DNA of 64,000 nt from Pseudomonas sp. Bout1 (GTDB lineage: Bacteria > Pseudomonadota > Gammaproteobacteria > Pseudomonadales > Pseudomonadaceae). Every line of letters begins with the position of its first letter. The stretch's first letter is position 1. Under the pieces are notes generated by a model that ran no database searches, was not told the DNA's origin, and saw only the letters and a program-made list of their open reading frames with translations. The stretch lies in NCBI RefSeq assembly GCF_034314165.1, contig NZ_JAVIWK010000001.1, positions 3,549,001 to 3,613,000 of the forward strand. The letters are read 5' to 3'. A program made the translations under genes and the position numbers. Shown piece after piece: positions 45,701 through 54,454 of the stretch.

Positions 45701-46738
45701 CTAAAGACCACCCCCAATTAACCCACCTGTAATTGGGTTAGGTTTTTTTAATGACCAATTAGTAATCTTGAATCCGTCAACCAAGCAATAAGCCTCGGTA
45801 AAGTCCGGAAAATATCGACAATGAGAAAAAGAAACGTACCGTGTATTTCCGTTGTTATCCGCTATTAGGGCAAGAGCCTCAGAAACTACCTTTGACGATG
45901 GATCGGGCTTTGACGGATGAATAAAGCCAACAAGACGCCAAGTGGTTGAGATTGGAGACTCAGGTGATTTAATAGGTTTATTGGACTTTGCCGTTGAAGT
46001 GATAGGTTCAGCCAGACCAGGAGAATCCGAGGAAAAGAAACTTTTGACACCGTAGATACCTAAACCCATGAACAGGACAAAAGCTCCAGCCGTTGCCCAA
46101 AGTCCAAATGAACGCAAGATACTTGCACGACCATCAGCAGCAGACTCATCACCGACTGCACCAGAACTAGACTGAGTAGCCGACTTGTAAAATACAAATA
46201 CAGATGGCTTAAAGGTGCCGGCAGTAGTCCTGACGAGCTTAGACTTTGACGGAGCATCACCGGTAACAGCACCGTTATAAATATCAACCTTATACGTTTT
46301 CTTACTTAACTTCCTGATTCGGTAAGTTGTTTCAATAAGGAGACGAACCCAAGAGGAAATCTGAGCTAAATCCTGCGTTACCAGGACGACGCGCATAGAG
46401 TTGTTTTTATCGTCAACACGGTGCCTATGCTCAGCCAACAACGATTTATCAATAAAGTTAGCATGGTTTACATTCTGGCCTGCGGGCCAGCGTCTCCAGC
46501 ATTCATCGATGATTGCAACACAGCCTGCCGGAAATAATTCGAATAAATCCGGATGTTCATACCAGTCGGCTGGCAGTTGAGTAATTTTTCCGCCAAAAGT
46601 AGCCAGTAAATCGTCAACAGACAAAGGAATATTAGTAACAACATGCCTATCTTGTTTGAGCGACGGAATAACCACATGTTCAGTTACACCGTAGGTCTTC
46701 CCTGCTCCTGGCTTGCCCACATAACCGTGAATAGCCAT
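45701..46738 (-). CDS. zot: Zot/pI assembly ATPase (copy 3)
   Basis: Protein identical to copy 1. Confidence 0.93.
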   Translation of the reverse strand: MAIHGYVGKPGAGKTYGVTEHVVIPSLKQDRHVVTNIPLSVDDLLATFGGKITQLPADWYEHPDLFELFPAGCVAIIDECWRRWPAGQNVNHANFIDKSLLAEHRHRVDDKNNSMRVVLVTQDLAQISSWVRLLIETTYRIRKLSKKTYKVDIYNGAVTGDAPSKSKLVRTTAGTFKPSVFVFYKSATQSSSGAVGDESAADGRASILRSFGLWATAGAFVLFMGLGIYGVKSFFSSDSPGLAEPITSTAKSNKPIKSPESPISTTWRLVGFIHPSKPDPSSKVVSEALALIADNNGNTRYVSFSHCRYFPDFTEAYCLVDGFKITNWSLKKPNPITGGLIGGGL

Positions 46739-46741
46739 AAA

Positions 46742-47026
46742 TCACCCAATCAACGGAATGCGACGAACAAGGAAGCGCAGAAGATAAGCACTCGTAACAA
46801 CACTGATGCCAAATGGAACTTGCATGATATTCAGGAAATACCAAACAGACGGGTCAATTGCAGAAAATAGCTGTGCAGCACTTTGGATAATTCCAACAAT
46901 GAAGCTAGTACTAATCAAATCAAGAAGAGCCTGATAAAGCCAGTCTGCGACCGCGACTGGAATGTCAGCGATGAATTGTAAGATATCTTGCAGTATAGAT
47001 AAGAGCCAATTACCAAACGCAGACAT
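46742..47026 (-). CDS. DUF2523/pVI-like protein (copy 3)
   Basis: Identical to copy 1. Confidence 0.82.
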   Translation of the reverse strand: MSAFGNWLLSILQDILQFIADIPVAVADWLYQALLDLISTSFIVGIIQSAAQLFSAIDPSVWYFLNIMQVPFGISVVTSAYLLRFLVRRIPLIG

Positions 47027-47059
47027 AAATCCCTCCCCCAAAAACTTTGGTGGCTAAAA

Positions 47060-48100
47060 TCAAGCGGACAGAAAGACACGCAGTGCAAGGAGGCTCCAAG
47101 CAGCCAAGAATACAGCACTTAGAACAGGCGAAATTGAAGCGAATAAAGCACAGTGCGCATCGAAGCTGACGATAGTTCCTAAAATGGCTATATCAGCAGT
47201 AGGACAGATACCACCAGAATTTGCAGAGGCAATATTTTCTTTAAACTCCGTCATGGCTTGACCAAAACCAGAGTCATTAAGGTCTACTTGCATACCATGA
47301 ACAAAAGCCTTGTAGTGGACAGCGTTGACCTCACTATCAAGAACGGCATCTGCGTTTAACTGCCCGGGATTAGTGAAAGAGAGCTCACCGTCAAAACCGG
47401 AATCGCCATTCCCACCGTTATTATCACCACCTGTATTTCCTCCATCCCCAGGGTTAGGAGGGGTGCCATCGTCGCCGCCGTCGCCAGGATCAACAACGGG
47501 GTTGAGAGGATCTCCAACGGCTGGTGAGGTATATCCGGAGTCAGCACCGCATGACGGATTCGAGGTATTAAGACCCACGACGAAGTTACAAAAACCAGTG
47601 CTAGTAGAGCCAGAAGCAAAGTAACAGTTGGTACTAGTAACTGAGCTAGCCAAGTAAGAGCATGAATTATGACAAATGTCAGAAGTAACAGAATCTTCTT
47701 TCCAAGAGACAAAGGATTTACCTGACGATTTAATGATTGGAGAGTTAGGGCCTCGTGACTCGACTGTTTCAGGGCAGTTAATTTCAGCCTCTTTAATGAT
47801 GCCGACTGTATTAGATATTACGTTGCCGTAAAAACTGTAAGAGAAACTGCAACTTGCGACAGCATCACTTAATAGAGAACACGAGCCCGGCGTGTAATTC
47901 ACTCTAGTAGCATTTGTCTTATATTGGTCAGCCGCCTTTGTATACTCAACGATAAAAGATTCGGGTGAAGGTTGTGTGCCAGAGGCCGCACACTCTTTGG
48001 GAGTATTGGATAAGTGAGCGTTACCACACTTCCAGCCAGCAGAAGCTTTGAAGGGAAAGGCTGCTAGGAACAAAAGAGGCAGTAGGTAAATAGCCTTCAT
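47060..48100 (-). CDS. pIII-like adsorption protein (copy 3)
   Basis: Identical to copy 1. Confidence 0.85.
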   Translation of the reverse strand: MKAIYLLPLLFLAAFPFKASAGWKCGNAHLSNTPKECAASGTQPSPESFIVEYTKAADQYKTNATRVNYTPGSCSLLSDAVASCSFSYSFYGNVISNTVGIIKEAEINCPETVESRGPNSPIIKSSGKSFVSWKEDSVTSDICHNSCSYLASSVTSTNCYFASGSTSTGFCNFVVGLNTSNPSCGADSGYTSPAVGDPLNPVVDPGDGGDDGTPPNPGDGGNTGGDNNGGNGDSGFDGELSFTNPGQLNADAVLDSEVNAVHYKAFVHGMQVDLNDSGFGQAMTEFKENIASANSGGICPTADIAILGTIVSFDAHCALFASISPVLSAVFLAAWSLLALRVFLSA

Positions 48101-48101
48101 A

Positions 48102-48176
48102 TCACCACCCCGAAAAGACAGCGAATGAACAACCAGAACCAATAACGAACATGGCAAAGTAATAGAGCTGATCCAT
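48102..48176 (-). CDS. 24-residue hydrophobic peptide (copy 3)
   Basis: Same sequence as copy 1. Confidence 0.5.
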   Translation of the reverse strand: MDQLYYFAMFVIGSGCSFAVFSGW

Positions 48177-48195
48177 GTAGCGGCCTCAGACTTTG

Positions 48196-48223
48196 AAAAA
48201 AAATGGGCGCCCGAAGACGCCCA
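48196..48223 (-). terminator. Terminator after major coat gene (copy 3)
   Basis: Same stem and T-run as copy 1. Confidence 0.85.
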
Positions 48224-48243
48224 GGTCATGCAGAGAGTGTTAT

Positions 48244-48471
48244 TTAACCGCGTAGGAAACCAAGTACGATCTTCGCACCTTTAATACCGGCATAAACACC
48301 GGCGAGGATACCGGCCACAGCCAATACACCCACGGAAATGGTGCTAAAGTCGATCGAGGAAGTCAGTCCAGTGTAATCCCAAGCTGCTGCACCTTCAGCA
48401 GCGAAAACAGATGGGGCAGATACAGTAACGGCAACAGTAGAAATAGCTACAGCAAGCGACTTTTTGAACAT
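48244..48471 (-). CDS. Major coat protein, pVIII-like (copy 3)
   Basis: Identical to copy 1. Confidence 0.9.
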   Translation of the reverse strand: MFKKSLAVAISTVAVTVSAPSVFAAEGAAAWDYTGLTSSIDFSTISVGVLAVAGILAGVYAGIKGAKIVLGFLRG

Positions 48472-48480
48472 GGGTAATCC

Positions 48481-48705
48481 TTAGGATTGTTTTATGAAGT
48501 TTAAAATTGTCCGAATGCCCATAGACCCGACCATAAAGAACGCGACTAAGGTGAATCCGGCCCCAAATGCTTGAGCCAAAACCGTTGGATCAAGCTGAGT
48601 CGGATCAAAAGGAGGCAAGTTATTGACGACCTCCCATGATGAAGAACAGACCGGAATACCACCCTCGGTTGAAATGTCGGATGGACAATAGAGGGTTCCA
48701 GACAT
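48481..48705 (-). CDS. Small membrane protein, 74 residues (copy 3)
   Basis: Identical to copy 1. Confidence 0.72.
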   Translation of the reverse strand: MSGTLYCPSDISTEGGIPVCSSSWEVVNNLPPFDPTQLDPTVLAQAFGAGFTLVAFFMVGSMGIRTILNFIKQS

Positions 48706-49001
48706 TACGCAGGCTTTTGAGTTGTAGAAGCAGCAGGAGCACCGGAATTAACACGGCGGCCTTGGCGAGGATCAACTTCAAAAATAAGGCGATCATCACG
48801 AACTTGCGCAATCACATCACATTCATACTTTCCAGGTTGAGGAACCTGCTGAGGGGTTTCTGCGTAGAATGTACATTTCTGCGGGTATGGAATATTTGGC
48901 AAATGAGCGTACGCTTCAAACATGCAATATGGTTTGCCTGACTTCGCAGCTGTACCGCTACGGTGATTACCAGTTACTTCGACCACAATAGTATTAGACA
49001 T
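48705..49001 (-). CDS. ssDNA-binding protein, G5P-like (copy 3)
   Basis: Identical to copy 1. Confidence 0.78.
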   Translation of the reverse strand: MSNTIVVEVTGNHRSGTAAKSGKPYCMFEAYAHLPNIPYPQKCTFYAETPQQVPQPGKYECDVIAQVRDDRLIFEVDPRQGRRVNSGAPAASTTQKPA

Positions 49002-49011
49002 GATGATGCCC

Positions 49012-49287
49012 TTATCTCAATGTTGGAAAGCCAGGAACGGTGCCGGGCTTACGGTATGCCCAACTGGGCGCAATGGCTTCAGGATTACGCCTGAAGGTTT
49101 TGAATTTTCGTGCAGCACGTTGACGGGTTACTTCTTGCTGAGCCAATGCAGATAAAAACAAGCGCATAAGACTATTAATCCCAGCACGTTCATCACATTG
49201 AGGATTGTTGAGAGCATTTAAGAATTCCATTTCAACTGCAAAACGTAGATTTTGATAAGCAACCCTATCCATCAAAAACCCATCCAT
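49012..49287 (-). CDS. Hypothetical phage protein, 91 residues (copy 3)
   Basis: Identical to copy 1. Confidence 0.65.
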   Translation of the reverse strand: MDGFLMDRVAYQNLRFAVEMEFLNALNNPQCDERAGINSLMRLFLSALAQQEVTRQRAARKFKTFRRNPEAIAPSWAYRKPGTVPGFPTLR

Positions 49288-49505
49288 TCGGCGATACAGG
49301 TTGTTCCTGTTTCTTGACGCTCAACAAACCAAATGCGCTCAGGTTTAACGCCCTGCTCTTTTCGAGCCTCAACAACCCTAAGTGTCTGTTCTACCTGTTG
49401 AGCAAGAACAGGATTAATAAAAGAATTCTGTACTTGTTGTTGTTCAGCTAAACGGCGTTTCTGACAACTTGTAAGTTGAGCGCCTTGAAAACTGACAGTT
49501 CTCAC
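49272..49505 (-). CDS. Hypothetical phage protein, 77 residues (copy 3)
   Basis: Identical to copy 1. Confidence 0.65.
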   Translation of the reverse strand: MRTVSFQGAQLTSCQKRRLAEQQQVQNSFINPVLAQQVEQTLRVVEARKEQGVKPERIWFVERQETGTTCIAEWMGF

Positions 49506-50632
49506 GCTGCAACCTGATGCAGATGATTAGGGCGTTGATACCAAGTTGGAACAGCCAAGGGACTTTTCGTTACTTCTCGACACTGGCGGACAAATACCGG
49601 TGCAAAACGACTGGTATCACAGGCGTTACGAATGTTGATCCCGATTTTGTTAAGACGAGCAGCATGAGTTTCAAAAGCACGCTGAGACAAACCGTGATGA
49701 TGGCCACTCATCCAAAGTATGGCGTAAGAGGAAGTAGCATTAGCAGAAGCCCTGCCCTTACAAATACCATGTTCAATTAGTTTGTCAGCAATACTCTGAA
49801 GGTCCATTGCAGTCACCTTTAACTTTTCATCTATTTTTAGAAACTCACTGTGGAGTTCGGCTAAACGCCTTTCATCGAATAAGCCCCAATAACAAAGGGC
49901 CTCACGCTGTAAATATTCGCTCTTAAGCTCTTGTTCCATGCGAACCACGCCTTCTTGTGCGCAGTAATTTTTAACTCGCTGAACGTATTTGTATTCTTCT
50001 GATCCTTCACCAAAGGCCCGTTTAATCTTTGGAAGGCAGTTCTGATCCATTTCAAAAGCCTTGTCATATGCCTTTCGATATTGGAGGCGTCCGCCTTTGC
50101 CATTTCCTTTGGACGTCCAAGCAACAGTGCGACCATTGGGATACAGAAAACCGATGGAGTGTCCGATTCGCTGGCTAGAAACACCGCGCAAATAGGCAAG
50201 AACATTGCCCTCCCCCAATGAAACATTGGTGGTCAGATCTATCCGTTCAATCTTTGCCCCATCGGCGATACGGTCGCCGGATTTGGCTCCTGACTCACCT
50301 TGGCGAATATCAATGCGAGTGCAGCGGGTAAAACCTGGGAGACCGTATTCACGTAAAAGTGCGTTGTATACCGAGACGCATTGCTCGATAGAGGTGAAAC
50401 CAAACAAGTTGTCGAGCCGCCCTACCCGGCTGGGATTTCCTTCAACGCGGATCTTGCGACCCTGAACGTGAATCGTGACCGAAGTCGAAAAACTAGCCTC
50501 ATGCTTGAAACGCGGCTGACGAGTGCTAAGGACTTCGTTTGTGTTGGCATCAATCGTCAGGGTAAACACGTCGCACACGAGAGGTAGGTCATGGTCGTGC
50601 TCCTGCGATACGGTTAGCCAGTCTATGAACAT
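49502..50632 (-). CDS. Rolling-circle replication initiator (copy 3)
   Basis: Identical to copy 1. Confidence 0.85.
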   Translation of the reverse strand: MFIDWLTVSQEHDHDLPLVCDVFTLTIDANTNEVLSTRQPRFKHEASFSTSVTIHVQGRKIRVEGNPSRVGRLDNLFGFTSIEQCVSVYNALLREYGLPGFTRCTRIDIRQGESGAKSGDRIADGAKIERIDLTTNVSLGEGNVLAYLRGVSSQRIGHSIGFLYPNGRTVAWTSKGNGKGGRLQYRKAYDKAFEMDQNCLPKIKRAFGEGSEEYKYVQRVKNYCAQEGVVRMEQELKSEYLQREALCYWGLFDERRLAELHSEFLKIDEKLKVTAMDLQSIADKLIEHGICKGRASANATSSYAILWMSGHHHGLSQRAFETHAARLNKIGINIRNACDTSRFAPVFVRQCREVTKSPLAVPTWYQRPNHLHQVAA

Positions 50633-50658
50633 CCGAGAGCCTTACTAACAAGTCTAAA

Positions 50659-50774
50659 GCGGTTAACTGCATCCAAAAGGACGGTATTCCGCAATGATAG
50701 GCGGTCTTCCGTTTGAGTCAAGAGAAAAAGAACGGTTTTTAGCTGATACTTGCTCTATAGAAACGGTAAACCGC
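50659..50774. promoter_or_regulatory. Five-site operator array (copy 3)
   Basis: Same five sites and spacings as copy 1. Confidence 0.65.
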
Positions 50775-50789
50775 ATTCGGAGACGCAAA

Positions 50790-51212
50790 ATGGGCATCGG
50801 CACGCGGATCAGGCAAGAGCGGCTCAAGCAAGGTCTTGAGCTGAAGGAGCTAGCAAAATTGAGTGGCATCCCGGAGCGGACGCTTGCAGACATCGAGCGT
50901 GAGGTTTCGAGCCCGCGAGCAGAAAACCTGAAAAAGGTGATTATCTCGTTGGGCTGTTCAGCTGATCAGATTATGTTCGACGACGACGAGCTCACCGAAG
51001 ACGGGGACTTGGCCTTACTCGTGCGCGAATTAGGGAAAACTGAAGAAGAAACCCGACAGACAGTTAAGCGAGTAATCCGAGCAATGCTGGTTCAGGAGCG
51101 CGTCTTTGAGCTAGAGAAAATTCGCAACTTCGACGACGCTCACAGAGAAGAAAACAAGCAGCGGCAGAACCTCGCCATGCCATTGAAGCGCTACGAAAAA
51201 ACGAGTAAGTGA
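50790..51212 (+). CDS. Phage repressor, XRE-family (copy 3)
   Basis: Identical to copy 1; three repressor genes should raise repressor dose and immunity. Confidence 0.87.
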   Translation: MGIGTRIRQERLKQGLELKELAKLSGIPERTLADIEREVSSPRAENLKKVIISLGCSADQIMFDDDELTEDGDLALLVRELGKTEEETRQTVKRVIRAMLVQERVFELEKIRNFDDAHREENKQRQNLAMPLKRYEKTSK

Positions 51213-51241
51213 AGTCGGAAACCGAAGAAGTCTTCGGTAAA

Positions 51242-51265
51242 GTGGGGGTGTAACAGCACCCCCAC
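51242..51265 (+). terminator. Hairpin after repressor gene (copy 3)
   Basis: Same 9-bp stem as copy 1, no T-run. Confidence 0.5.
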
Positions 51266-51291
51266 CCTCATAAGGCAGGAAACAGCAGCTT

Positions 51292-51462
51292 ATGAAATCT
51301 GAAGCGGAGCGAAAACGTAGGGACGAGGCAATTGCCCTTGTGAGACTGCTCGCAATCAGTTCTGAGCAGTATGCGCAGGGAAAATATTGCTCAACAGACG
51401 AATTGAAAGCTCGTCTAAGGTTGTTTTCTCAACGGTCCGCAGAGAAAAAGACAGGCCAATAA
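51292..51462 (+). CDS. 56-residue antitoxin-like protein (copy 3)
   Basis: Same sequence as copy 1. Confidence 0.6.
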   Translation: MKSEAERKRRDEAIALVRLLAISSEQYAQGKYCSTDELKARLRLFSQRSAEKKTGQ

Positions 51463-51613
51463 CGCGCTAGGAAATCGGACCTGCCGGGACCTAGTCAGCG
51501 GTAGCGCTGCAAGTCACGGAACCGTGAAGGCTACGCGAACGGTCTGGAAAACCACCCTGGTAGATCAGGGCGCGAAATGGCACCACGTCGACTACAGGCG
51601 ATTTGAACGCGAC

Positions 51614-51651
51614 AAAAAACCCCAGGGGTCTAACGGACGCTGGGGTTTTTC
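51614..51651. terminator. Bidirectional terminator (copy 3)
   Basis: Same 11-bp stem as copy 1. Confidence 0.88.
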
Positions 51652-51782
51652 TTTGAGGAAAGATCGGCCGGCTTTGCCGGGTATCGGCGCGGAAAAAGTA
51701 GGTTTCCACCATGAAAAGGATTAGCGCCTAATGCCCTTCGGGCAGGTCGAGGTCAGCAAGATTAAAGGGGCTGATACTCAAC

Positions 51783-52193
51783 TCACTGATCTGGCCGTGA
51801 AAATACAGAAAGACCTGCTTCAAAGGTCCAATCACGAACCGTATCAAGGCATTCGCCTGCGTGATATTTCCACTGTTCAGCCTGATCAAGCCGTGAGTTT
51901 ACAGCGCTCAAAACCTCAGCATCTTCAGTGACCACAAGCTGAGATTTTTTGGAAAGAACGTAGTGGTATTGGCACAGCTTGAGATAGTGCTCCTGCAGCT
52001 CAGATATCTTGACCAATGAAATCTCATGATCACCAGACATGGCTCGCTGAAATTGCATGTAGCTTTCCTCCGCATTTTTGGATTTATGAATCCAGAAAAT
52101 ACGAAACTCATTGATTCTCTTGCCCTTTGCGTTCTTGAAAGCTTCTGCTACAGAAACTTCTTCCAGCGATTTTACTAACTCATCTTCAGTCAT
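51783..52193 (-). CDS. Hypothetical phage cargo protein, 136 residues (copy 3)
   Basis: Identical to copy 1. Confidence 0.65.
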   Translation of the reverse strand: MTEDELVKSLEEVSVAEAFKNAKGKRINEFRIFWIHKSKNAEESYMQFQRAMSGDHEISLVKISELQEHYLKLCQYHYVLSKKSQLVVTEDAEVLSAVNSRLDQAEQWKYHAGECLDTVRDWTFEAGLSVFSRPDQ

Positions 52194-52399
52194 AAATGCC
52201 CTTTGAAAATTGGTGATCAGCTCCAACTTCTGAATATAGAAGGCGCGGTAAAGGCAGGTCAACAATAGGGATTTTAGTTTTTAGATAAAGAGGTATTTGA
52301 TAGCAGATTTTGCAAAACGGAACGTAACCTGGTCAGCTTTTGCTATCAAAAAAGGAACGGCGAAATCCTGAGAGATCGCCTTTATGTAAACGCTGAAAC

Positions 52400-52663
52400 T
52401 CAATCAAAAACGCGCTTAACACTGACTCGCTGCTGATCTGGTGAACCGGCAGCCGCTTCCAAAAACTGAACGTCAAAAATCTGATAGCTCTCAGATTTCC
52501 CTGTAGGGAGACTTCGGACCACTGCGTCTTTAGGTGACAGCTCCTCGCTCGTAACTAGGTACATTTCTGTGCCATCCACGCTTCCGCGAAGCTTTAAAAC
52601 TGAACCGTCAGGCTTAGTGACAACGAAAACGTCAGGGTAAGCCCAGTCGTCTGGATTACTCAT
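52400..52663 (-). CDS. Hypothetical phage cargo protein, 87 residues (copy 3)
   Basis: Identical to copy 1. Confidence 0.68.
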   Translation of the reverse strand: MSNPDDWAYPDVFVVTKPDGSVLKLRGSVDGTEMYLVTSEELSPKDAVVRSLPTGKSESYQIFDVQFLEAAAGSPDQQRVSVKRVFD

Positions 52664-52748
52664 ATCAACTCCTTCTGAAGGCCAGGAAGGCCAATATAGA
52701 AATGGCATTTTACCATGCATTCTGAAGGTCGTTTTTAACCAGGAAAGG

Positions 52749-52865
52749 CCACGCATAATGCACGCTATGTGTAAATCAGCAGCCGGGGCTGCGCGATTTT
52801 CCCGGCAGCTGACTCGTCCAGCAGGACGGCTTCGCTAACATAACGTGCACCACATTATGCGTAAT
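52749..52865. other. attR: right prophage-chromosome junction
   Basis: The phage attP-type inverted sites are followed by a chromosomal XerC arm reading TTATGCGTAAT. Left of the exchange point it is phage sequence (AACATAA plus the 11-nt spacer), so this end lacks a normal dif centre and should not work as a dif site. Confidence 0.75.
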
Positions 52866-52968
52866 CATATGGCAGGTCATCAGGGGCAGTGCCAGTCAGA
52901 TTTCAACCAGCACAGCAGGCTTTTCATCGGCCAAACCAGCCTGTCCCGATTTGGCCGACGAAGCTCAA
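52855..52968. other. Chromosomal dif flank resembling the phage left end
   Basis: About 75 nt right of the junction resemble the first 75 nt of copy 3 (shared blocks include GGCAGGTC, TCAGGG, CAGTG, GTCAGATTTCAA, TTTTCATCG). No gene. Confidence 0.6.
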
Positions 52969-53718
52969 TCACACCTGAGCGTAACCCCCATCCACGAACA
53001 TCTCGCTGCCCGTCATGAAGCTGCTCTCATCCGACGCCAGGAACAACGCCGCATTCGCCACTTCATCTGGCTGGCCCATACGCCCCAACGGTACTCGCGT
53101 CACCATCGAGTCGACAATCGCGTCCTTCTGGCCAGTGCCGGACAACGCTCTGTCCAAACCGGGTGTCGTCGTAGGCCCAGGTGAAAGTACGTTCACCCGT
53201 ATGCCAGTGCCTTGCAGGTCCAGCGCCCAGCTTCTGGCAAAGTTTCGCAGTGCACCTTTCGATGCGCTGTACACACTGAACGCCGCGGTGCCCATCGAGG
53301 CTGTCGTCGAACCTGTCAGCACAATCGAGCCGCCGGCGCTCATCAATGGCAGCGCGTTCTGCACGGTGAACAGCGTGCCTTTCACGTTCACGCCAAATGT
53401 GCGATCAAACGATTCCTCGGTGATCGACCCGATAGGTTCCAGATCCCCCAGGCCCGCATTGGCGAACAACACATCAACGCGGCCTTTCTCTGTCTTGATC
53501 TGCGCGAATACGCGCTCAAGGTCCTGCAGATTTGAAATGTCGCCCTGGATGGCGATCGCTTCATGCCCGATCAGGGCCAACGCTTTGTCCAGTTCTTCCT
53601 GGCGACGTCCCACGATAACGACCTGTGCACCTTCAGCCGCAAAGCGTATGGCGCTGGCCAAACCGATCCCGCTGTTGCCACCGGTGACGACTGCAATTTT
53701 TCCGTTGAGCCTGTTCAT
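52969..53718 (-). CDS. SDR-family oxidoreductase
   Basis: 249 residues, classical short-chain dehydrogenase. Nucleotide-binding TGGNSGIG near the N-terminus, NAG (LFANAG) strand, catalytic Ser in LTGSTT and Y-x3-K in YSASKGALR, and C-terminal GSEMFVDGGYAQV. An Arg pair after the second strand (VGRRQEE) suggests NADPH. GGGAAG before the ATG fixes the start, over 110 codons inside a longer frame that reads antisense into the regulator gene. Divergent from an HxlR regulator, so probably its target. Substrate unknown. Confidence 0.92.
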   Translation of the reverse strand: MNRLNGKIAVVTGGNSGIGLASAIRFAAEGAQVVIVGRRQEELDKALALIGHEAIAIQGDISNLQDLERVFAQIKTEKGRVDVLFANAGLGDLEPIGSITEESFDRTFGVNVKGTLFTVQNALPLMSAGGSIVLTGSTTASMGTAAFSVYSASKGALRNFARSWALDLQGTGIRVNVLSPGPTTTPGLDRALSGTGQKDAIVDSMVTRVPLGRMGQPDEVANAALFLASDESSFMTGSEMFVDGGYAQV

Positions 53719-53747
53719 GAGTACTTCCCATAAATGTTGAGGCTCAA

Positions 53748-53763
53748 AGCGTAGATCTACGCT
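53748..53763. promoter_or_regulatory. Perfect 16-bp palindrome, likely HxlR operator
   Basis: AGCGTAGATCTACGCT lies midway between the SDR and HxlR genes, 30 nt from the SDR start. A second short palindrome-like GGTAAGTACC is nearby (about 53790). Binding by the adjacent regulator is inference. Confidence 0.65.
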
Positions 53764-53817
53764 ATTGTTTTGAATAGTATGCACCTTTTGGTAAGTACCC
53801 AGCCTGAGTGCAAAAAC

Positions 53818-54177
53818 ATGTCCAACAGCACCTTTAATTGCGGGCTCGACGCCGCCCTGGCAGTGATTGGCGGTAAATGGAAACCGTTGGTCTTGTATCA
53901 CCTGGCCCGCGGGGTTCACCGTTATGGCGAGTTGCGACGTGCAGTGGGCGGCGTGACAGACAAGGTGCTGATCCAGCAATTGAAAGAGCTGGAGCGCGAT
54001 GAAATCATCGACCGCATCGACTTCAAGGAGATCCCGCCAAAGGTCGAATACTCCCTGACGCCTTTCGGACATTCACTGGCCAGGGCCTTGGGTCCACTTT
54101 GCCAATGGGGAACCGACCATATAGTGGCGGTTGAACGCATCAGTGAGCGCCGAGCAGCCACCCTCGCCCAGCCTTGA
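53818..54177 (+). CDS. HxlR/DUF24-family transcriptional regulator
   Basis: 119 residues, winged helix. Opens MSNSTFNCGLDAALAVIGGKWKPLVL, with the family's conserved Cys (C8) just before helix 1 and GKWKPLVLYHL; RYGELRRAVGGVTDKVLIQQLKELE is the recognition region, and PPKVEYSLTPFG the wing. The N-terminal Cys senses electrophiles or oxidants in studied members (YodB, HypR). An ATG 39 nt upstream is possible but lacks a ribosome site. Likely controls the divergent SDR gene. Confidence 0.88.
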   Translation: MSNSTFNCGLDAALAVIGGKWKPLVLYHLARGVHRYGELRRAVGGVTDKVLIQQLKELERDEIIDRIDFKEIPPKVEYSLTPFGHSLARALGPLCQWGTDHIVAVERISERRAATLAQP

Positions 54178-54192
54178 TGCCCATCAATTCCC

Positions 54193-54222
54193 AACTCAAC
54201 TAAATGGATATTTAGTTGAGTT
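54193..54222. terminator. Perfect 13-bp hairpin after HxlR gene
   Basis: AACTCAACTAAAT / ATTTAGTTGAGTT around GGAT, 16 nt after the HxlR stop. AT-rich with a weak T-tail, probably a terminator. Confidence 0.65.
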
Positions 54223-54454
54223 AAATCAATAGCTTATGAAATACCTGAGCATCTTCAGGTGTTTTCAGCCTCCCTCGCCTCGCCACCAAACATCAAAAAA
54301 TCCAAATGTCAGCCTAAACACATATGGATTTTTAGGAATGTTTCAACCCTCTAAGCTCCGACCACTCCTTCCCGTGAAGGAGCCAGCGTCGTCGGTACGC
54401 CCTGACCACAAGGGCGATCCTAAAATAATGTGTCTGCCGACTCAAGGAATCCCC

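Larger units (their letters stand above)
23957..52854. repeat. Tandem array of three near-identical 9.6-kb prophages
   Basis: Corresponding genes are offset by exactly 9631 bp (copy 1 to 2) and 19267 bp (copy 1 to 3), and all translated proteins are identical among copies. The only differences I found are five single-base-scale insertions in the first 50 nt of copy 3. Confidence 0.93.
43219..52854 (-). mobile_element. Filamentous phage prophage, copy 3, 9636 bp
   Basis: Right-most unit. Five extra bases, all within its first 50 nt, explain its greater length; genes are otherwise the same as in the other copies. Confidence 0.93.

Noticed and set aside
23957..52854. Repeats as a CRISPR array or as IS-mediated duplication
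   Set aside because: The repeat unit is a whole 9.6-kb phage with XerC-arm boundaries; no transposase, terminal inverted repeats or target duplications are seen.
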